Shown: one piece after another, positions 24,976-34,066 of the stretch
Numbering within the stretch: the stretch's first letter is position 1
Layout: each line of letters opens with the position of its first letter
NCBI GenBank assembly: GCA_036559705.1
Contig: DATBSP010000088.1
Span: forward strand, 1 to 35,521
Origin: Hyphomicrobium_A sp036559705
GTDB lineage: Bacteria > Pseudomonadota > Alphaproteobacteria > Rhizobiales > Hyphomicrobiaceae
Length of the DNA: 35,521 bases
Direction: 5' to 3'
The notes under the pieces: model-generated
Seen by the model: the letters and a program-made list of their open reading frames with translations, nothing else
Told to the model about the DNA's origin: nothing
Databases searched by the model: none
Translations under genes and position numbers: made by a program

Positions 24976-25394
24976 GGCGAAGCTCCGTTGTGTTCCGATA
25001 CATTCTTATGCAGCGGGAAGGTGCACGAGGGGCATGACGCACGCAAGCCGCTGGAAGCGGGAAAACGTGCCGTTCGTGCATCGCTTGCGCCACTTCGCCG
25101 GCGGTGGAGGACAGACGCTTCGTGTCCACACGAAATTGCATACGGAGCTTCTAAAAGGAGTGGGCAGCTTGGCTGCCATACCTCGCGTTCGCTCCGCAAG
25201 AGGTATAGAAAATGGTCGGACGTTAAGAAAAAGAGCCGCATGTCGGCCGCTAAGACAGCTCGCTGCTTGCACCCCGGCAGAGCCACCTTTAAGACTTACA
25301 GCGTCCGCTAGCCTGCCCAGGTCGTCGAGCCAGGACCTGTGAATGGTAGCTTGCGAGTTGACACTGGGTGGCGCGCTTAAGGCGGCAGGGGTTC
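24976..25394. other. 419-base stretch without a gene, with two hairpins
   Basis: This lies between two outward-facing genes. Frames on both strands lack credible residues or ribosome sites. The stretch carries two adjacent inverted repeats at 25163-25206 and a TTGACA hexamer at 25358-25363, too near the AsmA-like gene's ATG to have a fitting -10. Confidence 0.5.
25163..25206. repeat. Pair of adjacent hairpins
   Basis: GGCAGC-TTG-GCTGCC (25163-25177) is followed at once by ATACCTC-GCG, a 7-base loop, CGC-AA-GAGGTAT (25178-25206), a 10-pair stem with a two-base bulge. Neither side has a T run, so a classic terminator is unlikely. It may be part of a small RNA or a dispersed repeat. Confidence 0.5.
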
Positions 25395-27218
25395 ATGAAA
25401 CGCCCGAGGCATACGATGCGACGCTACACGTGGGCGCTCGCCATTCTGTGCTTCCTCGTCATCCTGCTCGCTGCGCCGCTTCTCATTAGCGATCGCTACA
25501 ACCGCATCGCCCTGCAGAGCGGCGCGGTGCTCGCCGCCTCGACCAACAGCTACAGTCTCAGCACGCCCGTTCGCTTGATGACCGGGCCGACCATCGAACT
25601 CGAAAGCGGCACGCTGTCGGTGCCCCCCAGCCGCACAGGCCTCGCCCGCGGCGGCCAGATGATTGCCATGCTCATCACCGGCAACGGCCCGCAGATGACG
25701 CTCGACAAGGCCACCTTCACCGCCGATTTTTCGACGCGTGAGCCTACCTTCTCGCAAGACGCCGGCGCCGGCGACGTCGCGCCTCTCGTCAAGGCGCTGC
25801 AGAAGATGCAGTTCGACGGACTGGTGGTGCACGACAGCACAGTCCGCATAAAGATGTCGGACGGCTCCGTCGTCGAACTCGAGCGGGTCAATGCAACGAT
25901 CTCGTCGAAGCCGAACGGCGCTACTCACGCAGCGGGCGCGTTCGACTTCCGTGGCGAGACAATCAACTTCGACACGACGCTCGGCGCGAGCCTCGATGCG
26001 CAGGGGAGGACGCGCCCGATCAGTGCCTCGTTCTCCGGCACTCCGCTCTCCGCTATACTAGAAGGCAGTCTGATGCTGGGCGAAACCCCACAACTGCTGT
26101 CGCCGCAAGCCGAGTTCACCGCACCAGACTTACGGGCGACGGCACGCTGGCTCGGCGTCGACTGGCCGGCCGGCCGCGGCTTCGGCGTGTTCCACGCCAA
26201 GGGGCAATTGGAATGGCTCGATCGCACGGTCGCTTTCCAGAACGCCGCGATCGAACTGGACGAGAATAATGCCAACGGCACCCTGTCAATCAACTTCAGC
26301 GGCGCGCGACCAACGGTCGAAGGGACGCTCGGGCTCAAGTCCCTCGACCTGACGCGATACTTGAAGAGCGCCGATCCCGATTCAACGGCTGACAGCTTCC
26401 TGACCAAGGTTCGCAGCGCGAGTGGCCTCGAATTCCCACTCATCCAGGCGATCGATGCCGACTTCCGTATATCCTCCGACAGCACTATGTTGCCGACGTT
26501 CACCATCGGGCGCAGCGCGGCTACAGTGTCGCTCCGCAGCGGCAAGATGCTGGCCGATATCGCCGAGCTCGAAATCGACGACGGCACGCGCGGCAGTGGT
26601 CAGATCCGCATCGATATGAGCGGCGCCAATCCGAGCTACGGCATGCAAGCGAAGTTGGAGTCCGCCGACGTCGGCCGCTCGGTGCAGGCGGTTTTCGGTC
26701 ATCCAACCGTGCAGGGCCGTGGCTCGATCACGGTCGACCTCACGGCCACCGGAAATACCGGCGAGAGCCTGCTGCGCTCGCTCGGCGGCAAGCTGTGTGT
26801 GATCCTCGCGGAGGGCGGCCGCGTCGGTCTTGACGTTAACAAGCTGGCGGCGGCGAGCGAGCCGCTACCTGAAGGCGCCTGGCAGGAGGTCAGCGCGGGG
26901 GCCATCTCGGTCGACATGCTCGACGTGCGCTTCATCGTTACCGACGGCATCATACGCACGCAGTCGGCGGAAGCGGTATCAGGCGAGCGCGCCTTGACGG
27001 CCGACGGCGCCATCAGCCTGCTTGACCGCCGCCTCGATGTGGAGCTGGCCATCGGCGACATTGCCAAGGCCGATAGCGCTGACGCTCCCGAAGCCACCAG
27101 CGCCCTGAAGCTGCAGAAGCGCGAGATTATCAACGTGCACGGCCCCTGGTCAGCGCCAGCGATTCTCACCGGACCGGCCTATAACGATCCGCACAAGTTC
27201 GGCCCGCCCAGCCCCTAG
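25395..27218 (+). CDS. AsmA-like envelope protein
   Basis: This 607-residue protein has one N-terminal membrane helix (WALAILCFLVILLAAPLLI) and a long periplasmic beta-rich region built from repeats of the AsmA/TamB type (for example LSINFSGARPTVEGTLGLKSLDLTRY). The AsmA C-terminal block GRGSITVDLTATGNTGESLLRSLGG is followed by VTDGIIRTQSAEAVSGERALTADGAISLLDRRLDVEL. Proteins of this group form bridge-like grooves that move phospholipid to the outer membrane or affect outer membrane assembly. ATG 25395 has an AGGGG site upstream. ATG 25416 is also possible. The region is free of cysteine apart from two. It stands alone. Confidence 0.8.
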   Translation: MKRPRHTMRRYTWALAILCFLVILLAAPLLISDRYNRIALQSGAVLAASTNSYSLSTPVRLMTGPTIELESGTLSVPPSRTGLARGGQMIAMLITGNGPQMTLDKATFTADFSTREPTFSQDAGAGDVAPLVKALQKMQFDGLVVHDSTVRIKMSDGSVVELERVNATISSKPNGATHAAGAFDFRGETINFDTTLGASLDAQGRTRPISASFSGTPLSAILEGSLMLGETPQLLSPQAEFTAPDLRATARWLGVDWPAGRGFGVFHAKGQLEWLDRTVAFQNAAIELDENNANGTLSINFSGARPTVEGTLGLKSLDLTRYLKSADPDSTADSFLTKVRSASGLEFPLIQAIDADFRISSDSTMLPTFTIGRSAATVSLRSGKMLADIAELEIDDGTRGSGQIRIDMSGANPSYGMQAKLESADVGRSVQAVFGHPTVQGRGSITVDLTATGNTGESLLRSLGGKLCVILAEGGRVGLDVNKLAAASEPLPEGAWQEVSAGAISVDMLDVRFIVTDGIIRTQSAEAVSGERALTADGAISLLDRRLDVELAIGDIAKADSADAPEATSALKLQKREIINVHGPWSAPAILTGPAYNDPHKFGPPSP

Positions 27219-27240
27219 CTGCCACCCAATTTGGACTAGG

Positions 27241-28725
27241 TCAAAGCAGTCGCGCGATAGCGTCCGCGGCCGCCTTGCGCTGCTCGGCGGTCATGTGCAG
27301 GCCGCATTTCGTCCGCCGCCACAGAATGTCGTCGGGGTCACGCGCCCATTCTTGGTCGCGCTGGTAGGCAACCTCGCGCTCCGAAAGACCAGCCCCCAGC
27401 GCCCGGCCGAGATCGCTTTCGGACTGCGCGCCGCCGAGCATATCGTCGACCAGCGTGCCGTAACGGCGCGCGAGACGGCCAAGGAAGGCTGCCTCGAAGC
27501 CGCGGTGGCGGCGACAAAGGTCTTTGATGAAGCCTGCCAGACCGCCTTCGCCAAAGTTCCCGCCCGGCAGCGGGCTAGACGCGGTCCACGCCGGTTGCAT
27601 GCGAGGGAAGTACGGCGTGAGCTTTGCCAACGCGGCCTCGGCGAGGCGGCGGTAGGTCGTAAGCTTGCCGCCGAGCACGGTGAGCAAGGGCGCGCCGGAA
27701 ACATCGCTCAGCTCGAAGCGGTAGTCGCGACTCACGGAAGCGGCATTGCCACCGGCAGCGTCATCGTAGAGCGGGCGCACGCCGGCAAAGCTCCACACGA
27801 TGTCCGAGCGCGCCGGCGGGCTGGCAAAGAACTGCCGTGCCAGCGCCAGCAGGTACTCTTCCTCGTCGCCGCCGATTGACGCTGCCGCGGGATCGCCCGA
27901 GTAGCCGATCTCGGTGGTGCCGATCAGCGTGAAACGCTCCTCGTAGGGAAGCGCGAACACGACGCGGCCGTCGGCGCTTTGGCAAAAGTAGGCGTCGTTG
28001 GCCCCGGTGATGCGCGGCACCACGATGTGGCTGCCTTTGACGAGGCGCAGATGCGCCGTCTGCGCGATAGCCCCGATGTCGTCGTTGACGTCGCGCACCC
28101 ATGGCCCGGCGGCGTTGACCAGCGTCCGTCCCCGCACCTCGCGCGTGGCGCCGCCGCCCTTGATCAGAACACGCCAAACGCCGTCTTCCGCGTGAGCGGA
28201 GATAAGCCGAGTGCGTGTTTGGATCGCCGCTCCGCGTTGCGCCGCGGCGCGCGCGTTGAGAACGACGAGCCGCGCATCGTCGACGCGGCAGTCCCAATAG
28301 GCGAAGCCGTGCGTCAGCTCGCGACGCAGCGCATGGCCAGCGTGGTCGCGCCGCAAATCGAGCGACTGCGAAGCGGGGATGCGCTGCCGCTGCCCGAGAT
28401 GGTCATAGAGAAACAGCCCGGCGCGCAGCATCAGCGCCGGCCGCGCGCCCGGCACTTGCGGCAGCACGAAGCGTTGCGGCCATATGATGTGCCCGGCGTT
28501 GGCGAGCAGCACCTCGCGCTCCTGTAGCGCCTCGCGCACCAGACGGAATTCAAAATGCTCAAGGTAGCGCAGTCCGCCGTGGATGAGCTTGGAGCTCGCC
28601 GACGAGGTGGCGCCGCCGAGATCGCCCTTCTCGACGAGCAGCACCGAAAGGCCGCGACCGGCAGCATCAGCCGCGATGCCGGCGCCGTTGATACCGCCGC
28701 CGGCGACGACGAGGTCGTAAATCAT
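27241..28725 (-). CDS. glpD: Aerobic glycerol-3-phosphate dehydrogenase
   Basis: GlpD oxidises glycerol-3-phosphate to dihydroxyacetone phosphate at the inner membrane and feeds electrons to ubiquinone. The 494-residue protein has the FAD fold GGGINGAGIAADAAGRG at its start, SSASSKLIHGGLRYLEHFEF with the flavin-contacting residues, VNAAGPWV and a C-terminal helical domain ending in DILWRRTKCGLHMT. The ATG at 28725 fits the family start. It lies 25 bases after the symporter gene in the same direction, so it is probably co-transcribed. No glycerol kinase or uptake gene is present. Confidence 0.93.
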   Translation of the reverse strand: MIYDLVVAGGGINGAGIAADAAGRGLSVLLVEKGDLGGATSSASSKLIHGGLRYLEHFEFRLVREALQEREVLLANAGHIIWPQRFVLPQVPGARPALMLRAGLFLYDHLGQRQRIPASQSLDLRRDHAGHALRRELTHGFAYWDCRVDDARLVVLNARAAAQRGAAIQTRTRLISAHAEDGVWRVLIKGGGATREVRGRTLVNAAGPWVRDVNDDIGAIAQTAHLRLVKGSHIVVPRITGANDAYFCQSADGRVVFALPYEERFTLIGTTEIGYSGDPAAASIGGDEEEYLLALARQFFASPPARSDIVWSFAGVRPLYDDAAGGNAASVSRDYRFELSDVSGAPLLTVLGGKLTTYRRLAEAALAKLTPYFPRMQPAWTASSPLPGGNFGEGGLAGFIKDLCRRHRGFEAAFLGRLARRYGTLVDDMLGGAQSESDLGRALGAGLSEREVAYQRDQEWARDPDDILWRRTKCGLHMTAEQRKAAADAIARLL

Positions 28726-28750
28726 GGCGGCGAGAGTAACACGCGAGGGC

Positions 28751-30661
28751 TTACGGGGCCGTTTCCGCACTGCGCGGCCGCGGCGTCACCAGCGACACTA
28801 GGACGAGGCAGGTGAAGCCGACGGGCAGCGCCAGGACCGCCACAGCGAGGCCATTGATCCCCCACCAGTCGGCGCCATCGCGCGCTTGGGCATGGAGCGC
28901 CGCCCAAGCGGCGTCCTTGGTTGCGCCCGGCTCGGCGGCCACCCAAGCATCCTTCAACTCGGCGAAGACTTCTTGACCAGCTGGGCCGGCGCTCGACAAC
29001 GCCGAGGTCGCCTCGAAGAACGGCACTGCGAAATAGCGGGTGCCGACGAGGTAGATCAACGCCACGGCGAAGCCTGCGAGCATCGCCGCGGCAGCGCCGT
29101 AGGCGTTGGCTCGTTTCCACCAAAGCGCGGCAAAGAGCGCCGGGAACAGGCCTGCAGCGGCGAGGACGAACGCCCACGTGGCAATGTCGAGAATGCTGGC
29201 GTGCCGCGCCACGGCACCCAGTGTAGCGGCGGCGACAACAACCGCAGCGAGGGCATAGGACGCGAGCCGTGAGGTGCGCGGCAGCGTATCGGCACCGCTG
29301 GCGCCGCTATGAAGGCCTAAGGCGCGAATGATCGCGCTCAACTGACCGTTGGCCGTCGCCAGGGCAACGGCCAGTGCCACCGCCGCGATGAGCCCGAGCA
29401 TGGGGTGATCGAGCCCGGCGATGTCGGGGAGCGCCAGCACGATCATATCGGGGCTGAGCGCCACGTCCTGCAGCCGTAGAACGGGGCTGCCGCCGGCCAT
29501 CGCTGCGCACGCCTGCGCGATGGTTGCCGCGTCAGTCGCCGCCCGGCCGCAAACCTCGACGAGCCCCAGCTTGCCATAGGTGAAGATCCATCCCGGAAGG
29601 TCGGCAAGGGGCGTGCGGTCCGCGAGCAGCTTGATGAATGAGAGCTTGGCATAGGCGGCGATGGCTGGCGCCAGGGTCAAGAACACAGTGACGAAGACAA
29701 GCCCCCACACGGCAGACCACCGCGCATCGCGTCCCGGCGCTGCTGCGAGCTGCGCCGGCATTAGGCTCGGCAGCGCCGCGACGCCGGTGGCGAGACCGAG
29801 GACGATGCCGAGGAAATTCATGGGTGTAAGCGACACGAAAGCCGTCAGCATGGGCTTCATGAATGCGGGATCGGCGAGATCCTGCTCGAGCAATGTCTCC
29901 TCAAGCCCCTGGATTTGCCACAGCGCGTTGACATAGGCCAGCTGCGGCACCGGCAGTCCGTACCAAGCTACGGAGAGCTGCACGAGCGGCACAAGGACGG
30001 CTACCAACATGATCGGGAATAGCACTCCATTGACCCAGGGTGCGCCACTCATGCCGCGCAGGATGAAGCACGCGAACACCGCGCAGGCGGCGATGATCGC
30101 GGCGGTGGCGTAGTCGACCTCGAGCAGTCGCGCGCCGGCAACGCCAGCAGCGATCAACTCAGCGGTGATCAGCGCCAGCATCGACACACTGACAATGATG
30201 GCGCACAGAAAACGGGTTGCGCGGCCCGGGTAGCGCCATGCAAATAACTCCGGTAGCGAACGGGCACCGGTCTGCGGCAAGCGCGGTGCAACGACGAGCT
30301 GCAGCAGCAGGCAGCCGGCGCCGAGACCGAGCGTGAAAGCGAGGCCATCATGGCCCCAGGCGAAAATCGCTCCGGCCAGCGCCAAAAAGAACGTGGCCGA
30401 GATCGTTTCGGTGGCGATCGCCAAACCGCCGAGCCATGGAGCAACCATTCCGCCCGCCCGCATCCCCGCAGCGAGCGCAATGGCGGCGGCCGTGGCGATG
30501 CCGAGCGCCCAATAGCCGCCGTCGATCCAGGTTGTTGAGACCCCATTGCGGGCCACGCCGGCGAGCGCGACGACGCCGAGGACAAAGGCCAGTGCCAGCC
30601 CCGCGAGCATCAATCCACCGCGTGAGCGGGGCGGCGCCGAGCTGTGCCCGTCGAGCGGCAT
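28751..30661 (-). CDS. Sodium/solute symporter, large subunit (acetate permease-like)
   Basis: This 636-residue protein has about 13-14 membrane helices of the SSS family. It shows AWRYPGRATRFLCAIIVSVS, MNFLGIVLGLATGVAALPSL and the late ATANGQLSAIIRAL region. It belongs to the group paired with a DUF4212 small subunit, as here. Such pairs take up short organic acids such as acetate, or other small anions, with sodium. An insert of about 60 residues near the C-terminus (from VPFFEATSALSSA through WWGINGLAVAV) lies between the last two helices. The start ATG 30661 lies one base after the small subunit's stop. The substrate is not known. Confidence 0.88.
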   Translation of the reverse strand: MPLDGHSSAPPRSRGGLMLAGLALAFVLGVVALAGVARNGVSTTWIDGGYWALGIATAAAIALAAGMRAGGMVAPWLGGLAIATETISATFFLALAGAIFAWGHDGLAFTLGLGAGCLLLQLVVAPRLPQTGARSLPELFAWRYPGRATRFLCAIIVSVSMLALITAELIAAGVAGARLLEVDYATAAIIAACAVFACFILRGMSGAPWVNGVLFPIMLVAVLVPLVQLSVAWYGLPVPQLAYVNALWQIQGLEETLLEQDLADPAFMKPMLTAFVSLTPMNFLGIVLGLATGVAALPSLMPAQLAAAPGRDARWSAVWGLVFVTVFLTLAPAIAAYAKLSFIKLLADRTPLADLPGWIFTYGKLGLVEVCGRAATDAATIAQACAAMAGGSPVLRLQDVALSPDMIVLALPDIAGLDHPMLGLIAAVALAVALATANGQLSAIIRALGLHSGASGADTLPRTSRLASYALAAVVVAAATLGAVARHASILDIATWAFVLAAAGLFPALFAALWWKRANAYGAAAAMLAGFAVALIYLVGTRYFAVPFFEATSALSSAGPAGQEVFAELKDAWVAAEPGATKDAAWAALHAQARDGADWWGINGLAVAVLALPVGFTCLVLVSLVTPRPRSAETAP

Positions 30662-30662
30662 G

Positions 30663-30965
30663 TCAAACGTCCCTCGTTCGGCGGGCCTCACGGCGATCCT
30701 GCCAGCGCGCTGACAGCACGCCGATGATCACGAAGGCGAGCAGCACGCCTTGCGCGGCCATGAAGTAGCCGAGGGGAAAAGCCAACACATCGACGAGATT
30801 GAAGACTTGCACGAAGCTCGGAACGACGAAGGCGAGCAGCGCCCAGAGCAGCAGCGCCATGATAGGCAGCCGTCCAGCCGGGAGCACAGCACTCGATGCC
30901 TGTGGATCTTCGCGCACCGAGCCCCCGTTGGTCGCCGCAAGCAGCTGCGGCGTGCGCACCGTCAT
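30663..30965 (-). CDS. DUF4212 sodium/substrate symporter small subunit
   Basis: This 100-residue protein has a polar N-terminus of about 35 residues and two membrane helices (LPIMALLLWALLAFVVPSFV, and the second with AFPLGYFMAAQGVLLAFVII). It ends in a basic tail. The FPLG-aromatic-MAAQG motif is the DUF4212 signature. The partner large subunit follows after one base. ATG 30965 has GGGAG upstream. A longer frame to 31202 has no support. Confidence 0.85.
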   Translation of the reverse strand: MTVRTPQLLAATNGGSVREDPQASSAVLPAGRLPIMALLLWALLAFVVPSFVQVFNLVDVLAFPLGYFMAAQGVLLAFVIIGVLSARWQDRREARRTRDV

Positions 30966-31277
30966 TGCGCTCCCGCGATGTTCGCCGGGATTTGCGACAG
31001 CCTCGTGGCAAGCGCACCGTCGATGGCGCCGGCCCGGGGAAAGCAAGGCCACGCTGGAACCTAAAAGGCGGGGCGACGCTCCCGCATCCCCCCGCCCTGG
31101 GATCCTCTCCCTAGACTTGGACCTTATTGGATTTTCAAGGCCGACAGAGCGGTCCGCGATTCGCCGGCCCCGCACCATGTGCGAGAGCCCCGAATGCGTC
31201 AAGATGTTCTGAAAAGGCTAATTTCTGATGCGGCGCAGCGATTTGCGGCCGGTGCATCAGGATAATGGTGAACCGCC
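30966..31277. other. 312-base stretch without a gene
   Basis: This lies between the TPR gene and the symporter operon, both leftward. It holds a strong hairpin next to the TPR gene and should hold the symporter promoter. On the minus strand TTGAAA, 17 bases, TCTAGG occurs near 31105-31135, a poor -10. No convincing small gene. Confidence 0.45.
31225..31260 (-). terminator. Possible terminator after the TPR gene
   Basis: CTGATGC (31225-31231) pairs with GCATCAG (31254-31260), with inner CGC/GCG and GGC/GCC pairs. It starts 17 bases after the TPR stop. In the leftward sense it is followed by AAATTAGCCTTTT, a poor T tract, so the call is moderate. Confidence 0.4.
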
Positions 31278-31919
31278 TCAAGAGACTTCGGGGCGGCATT
31301 CTGAATCGGAAGGCAGTGGATCGCACTGGCGATTGCCGGTGCAGGCGCGCAAAGCCTTCTGCACCGAAGGCGTATAGACGCCGTCGACGGCCCCAAAATA
31401 GAGCCCCTGCGTGCGAAGCCCGCACTGGTACATTTTCACGATGTGCTCACCCCCGACCTGCATGGCCCGCTCGTAGTCCTCGAACGCCGCATTGGCATCG
31501 CCCTGCGCCTGGTGAATGTGGGCGCGGGTATCGAGCGCATACGGGCTGTCGGGCGATAGCTTGAGTGCCTTTTGCACGTCAACAAGCCCCTCGCCAGGCC
31601 GTCCAAGCTTGTAGTAGGCCCACGCCCGATTGTTCAGCGCCAACGGGAAGTCGGGTTTGATTCTGAGGGCCTCGTCATAGTCGGCAAGCGCCTTATCGAA
31701 TATGCCGAGCAAGGAATAGGCGAGCGCGCGCATGCCGTAGGCGAGGCTACGCTGATCGTCCGGCAGCCCCGGCGTGTCGATCATGGCCGAGCAACCACTG
31801 ATGCGGCGCCCGTTGTCCTCGCTCAGGCAATCGAGTGTCGGATCGTCGACAGTCGCCAGGGCGCTTGCACCGAAGGCAACGACCGCGGCGAGAGCGGCAA
31901 ATATCCGGGCGTAGGCCAT
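31278..31919 (-). CDS. Exported TPR protein with a peptidoglycan-binding-like C-terminus
   Basis: This 213-residue protein has a signal peptide (to about residue 22, ASALA-T). About three TPR units follow (YGMRALAYSLLGIFDKALAD, ALNNRAWAYYKLGRPGEGLV, ALDTRAHIHQAQGDANAAFE). The C-terminal block of about 45 residues (QCGLRTQGLYFGAVDGVYTP, then SVQKALRAC) resembles a PG_binding_1 repeat in which a new helix ends with paired cysteines. Six cysteines in the mature part could form disulfides in the periplasm. TPR proteins of this kind hold protein complexes together. The role here is unknown. Confidence 0.8.
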   Translation of the reverse strand: MAYARIFAALAAVVAFGASALATVDDPTLDCLSEDNGRRISGCSAMIDTPGLPDDQRSLAYGMRALAYSLLGIFDKALADYDEALRIKPDFPLALNNRAWAYYKLGRPGEGLVDVQKALKLSPDSPYALDTRAHIHQAQGDANAAFEDYERAMQVGGEHIVKMYQCGLRTQGLYFGAVDGVYTPSVQKALRACTGNRQCDPLPSDSECRPEVS

Positions 31920-32068
31920 ATTTTCCTTTGTTCGCCGCCAAATCGTGCGGTAGACGCCTTTGAAACCATACGAACCGGGGCCTTATAGAGGCAAACCGGG
32001 GTGCGGTGTGCCGGGCGCATGGCCGCGCCCCGAAATGCGCATCGCTTAACCCCTCGCTGCGGGCAGTT

Positions 32069-33352
32069 ATGCTAGCTTCCGGCGAGCCACGACTTCGAGC
32101 GTCCCACGTGAAACAACGGCGTATTCTACTCATCATCGGCGGCGGCATTGCCGCCTACAAGTGCCTAGATTTGATCCGCCGCTTGCGCGAGGCGGGGGCT
32201 TCGGTGCGCGGGGTAATGACGCGGGCCGCGAGCGAGTTTGTGACACCACTTTCCGTCGGCGCGCTGACGTCCGAGCGCGTATTCACCGACTTGTTCGACC
32301 TCAACGACGAGCAGGAGATCGGGCACATTCGCCTGTCGCGCGAGGCTGATCTTCTGATCGTCGCGCCGGCGACTGCCGATCTCATCGCCAAGATGGCGGG
32401 CGGACATGCAAACGACCTCGCCTCCACCGTCCTCATGGCGACCGACAAACCCGTTTTGGTGGCGCCGGCGATGAACCCCCGCATGTGGCTGCACCCGGCG
32501 ACGCAGCGCAACGTCGCGCAGTTACGCGAGGACGGCATCTGCTTCGTCGGTCCGAACGTCGGGGAAATGGCCGAGCGCGACGAGGCGGGGCCAGGTCGTC
32601 TTGCCGAGCCGCCGGAGATCATCGCGGCGGCGAATAAGATCCTCTCTGAGCGGCGCGACGTCCCAATGGCGCGCTTCGTCGGACGCCCGCTCGCCGGGCG
32701 GCATGTGCTTGTCACCAGCGGCCCCACGCACGAGCCCATCGACCCGGTCCGCTATATCGCCAACCGCTCGTCCGGTAAGCAGGGGCACGCCATCGCACGC
32801 GGCGCCGCAGCGCTCGGCGCGCGCGTCACCCTGGTCTCGGGACCCGTGTCTCTGGCCGACCCGTCAGGAGTGGAAGTCGTTCACGTCGAAACAGCCGCTG
32901 AAATGCTGCGTGCCGTGCAGGCCAGCTTGCCGGCCGACATCGCGGTGTTCGCCGCCGCCGTCGCCGATTGGCGGTCGGCGTCGCCACCGCGCGAGAAAAT
33001 CAAGAAATCGGGCGACAACCCGAGTCTCGATCTCGTCGAGAACGCCGACATCTTGGCGACCGTAGGCAAGGCGCGCGCGCAGCGGCCGAGATTGGTCATC
33101 GGCTTTGCCGCAGAGACGGGCGACGTCACGAGCGAAGCGGCGAAGAAGCGTAAATCGAAGGGCGCCGACTGGATTGTCGCCAACGATGTCTCACCGGCCG
33201 GCGGCGTTTTCGGTAGCGACGGCAATACCGTGCATCTCGTCACCGCCGACGGCGTTGAAGATTGGCCGACGATGAGCAAGGACGAGGTCGCGCGGCGTCT
33301 CATGCAGCGTGCGGCGGAGCATCTCGGGCGTAGCGCTGCGGCGGCCGAATGA
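32069..33352 (+). CDS. coaBC: Phosphopantothenoylcysteine decarboxylase/phosphopantothenate-cysteine ligase CoaBC
   Basis: CoaBC makes 4'-phosphopantetheine in coenzyme A synthesis: the CoaB half joins cysteine to phosphopantothenate and the CoaC half decarboxylates it with FMN. The N-terminal flavoprotein part shows RILLIIGGGIAAYKCLDLIR, the catalytic His in IGHIRLSREADLL, and VAPAMNPRMW. The C-terminal ligase part shows VLVTSGPTHEPIDPVRYIAN, RSSGKQGHAIA and the lysine-rich loop KIKKSGD. The start is uncertain: ATG 32069, or GTG 32108 (VKQRRILL) with GAGCG upstream. The stop overlaps dut by 4 bases (ATGA). Confidence 0.94.
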   Translation: MLASGEPRLRASHVKQRRILLIIGGGIAAYKCLDLIRRLREAGASVRGVMTRAASEFVTPLSVGALTSERVFTDLFDLNDEQEIGHIRLSREADLLIVAPATADLIAKMAGGHANDLASTVLMATDKPVLVAPAMNPRMWLHPATQRNVAQLREDGICFVGPNVGEMAERDEAGPGRLAEPPEIIAAANKILSERRDVPMARFVGRPLAGRHVLVTSGPTHEPIDPVRYIANRSSGKQGHAIARGAAALGARVTLVSGPVSLADPSGVEVVHVETAAEMLRAVQASLPADIAVFAAAVADWRSASPPREKIKKSGDNPSLDLVENADILATVGKARAQRPRLVIGFAAETGDVTSEAAKKRKSKGADWIVANDVSPAGGVFGSDGNTVHLVTADGVEDWPTMSKDEVARRLMQRAAEHLGRSAAAAE

Positions 33353-33948
33353 CACGACGATCTGCGGCCAAGCCGAACGCAAGCGTGCAGGTGCGCGTCG
33401 TTCGCCTCGCTCACGGGGCCGGACTACCGCTTCCCACCTATCAGACGAAGGGCGCGGCAGGTCTCGACCTGCTGGCCGCGCTCGATGTGCAGAGTCCGAT
33501 GATTTTGGCGCCCGGGGCGCGCGCATTGCTGCCGACCGGACTGATCATCGAGCTGCCGCCGGGTTACGAAGCGCAAGTCCGCCCGCGCTCAGGACTGGCA
33601 CTCAATTCGGGCGTCACCGTGCTCAACAGCCCGGGCACCATCGACTGTGACTATCGCGGCGAAGTGCGCGTCATACTCGCCAATCTGGGGCAGGCGCCGT
33701 TCGAGATCCGTCGCGGAGAGCGCATCGCGCAGCTCGTCATCAGCCCAGTGACGCACGCAGAGCTGATAGAGGTTGGCGAACTTTCGAATACCGCACGCGG
33801 TGAGGGCGGCTTCGGATCCACCGGGAAAACCGTACCCAATGAAAACGCCCGATCCCGCAAAACCCCGCCGAAAAAGAAATCCATCCCACCGCCTGCAGCG
33901 GCGCGAAAAAAAACTCATTCAGCAAAGCCGCCGGCCCGCAATCGCTGA
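33349..33948 (+). CDS. dut: dUTP diphosphatase with an unusual basic tail
   Basis: dUTPase splits dUTP to dUMP, keeping uracil out of DNA and supplying the thymidylate precursor. All five motifs of the trimeric enzyme are present: KGAAGLDL (34-41), PRSGLALNSG (79-88), GTIDCDYRGE (96-105), RRGERIAQLV (121-130) and the P-loop-like ARGEGGFGSTG (149-159). The enzyme normally stops near here. This one runs on for 40 residues rich in Lys, Arg and Pro, encoded across a run of eight A. It is translationally coupled to coaBC by a 4-base overlap. Confidence 0.94.
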   Translation: MTRRSAAKPNASVQVRVVRLAHGAGLPLPTYQTKGAAGLDLLAALDVQSPMILAPGARALLPTGLIIELPPGYEAQVRPRSGLALNSGVTVLNSPGTIDCDYRGEVRVILANLGQAPFEIRRGERIAQLVISPVTHAELIEVGELSNTARGEGGFGSTGKTVPNENARSRKTPPKKKSIPPPAAARKKTHSAKPPARNR

Positions 33949-34066
33949 TCGCGGCCGCGCTCTTGACAGCATCTCGCTTTCGACCAACGTGCCGTAGCCG
34001 CGCCTGATTTCAGCATCGGCCGCGACGTTCGACCCCGCTCGGCCGCATGAAACGAGGCACCCCGCG

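Noticed and set aside
24976..25342. Frames of 60-150 codons on both strands in the gene-free stretch
   Set aside because: No ribosome site at a proper distance, Arg/Pro/Ser-biased products and no recognisable motif.
33773..33997. Basic 74-codon frame overlapping the end of dut
   Set aside because: No clear ribosome site, and its Lys/Arg richness comes from the same A- and C-rich DNA as the dUTPase tail. It cannot be told from a shadow.
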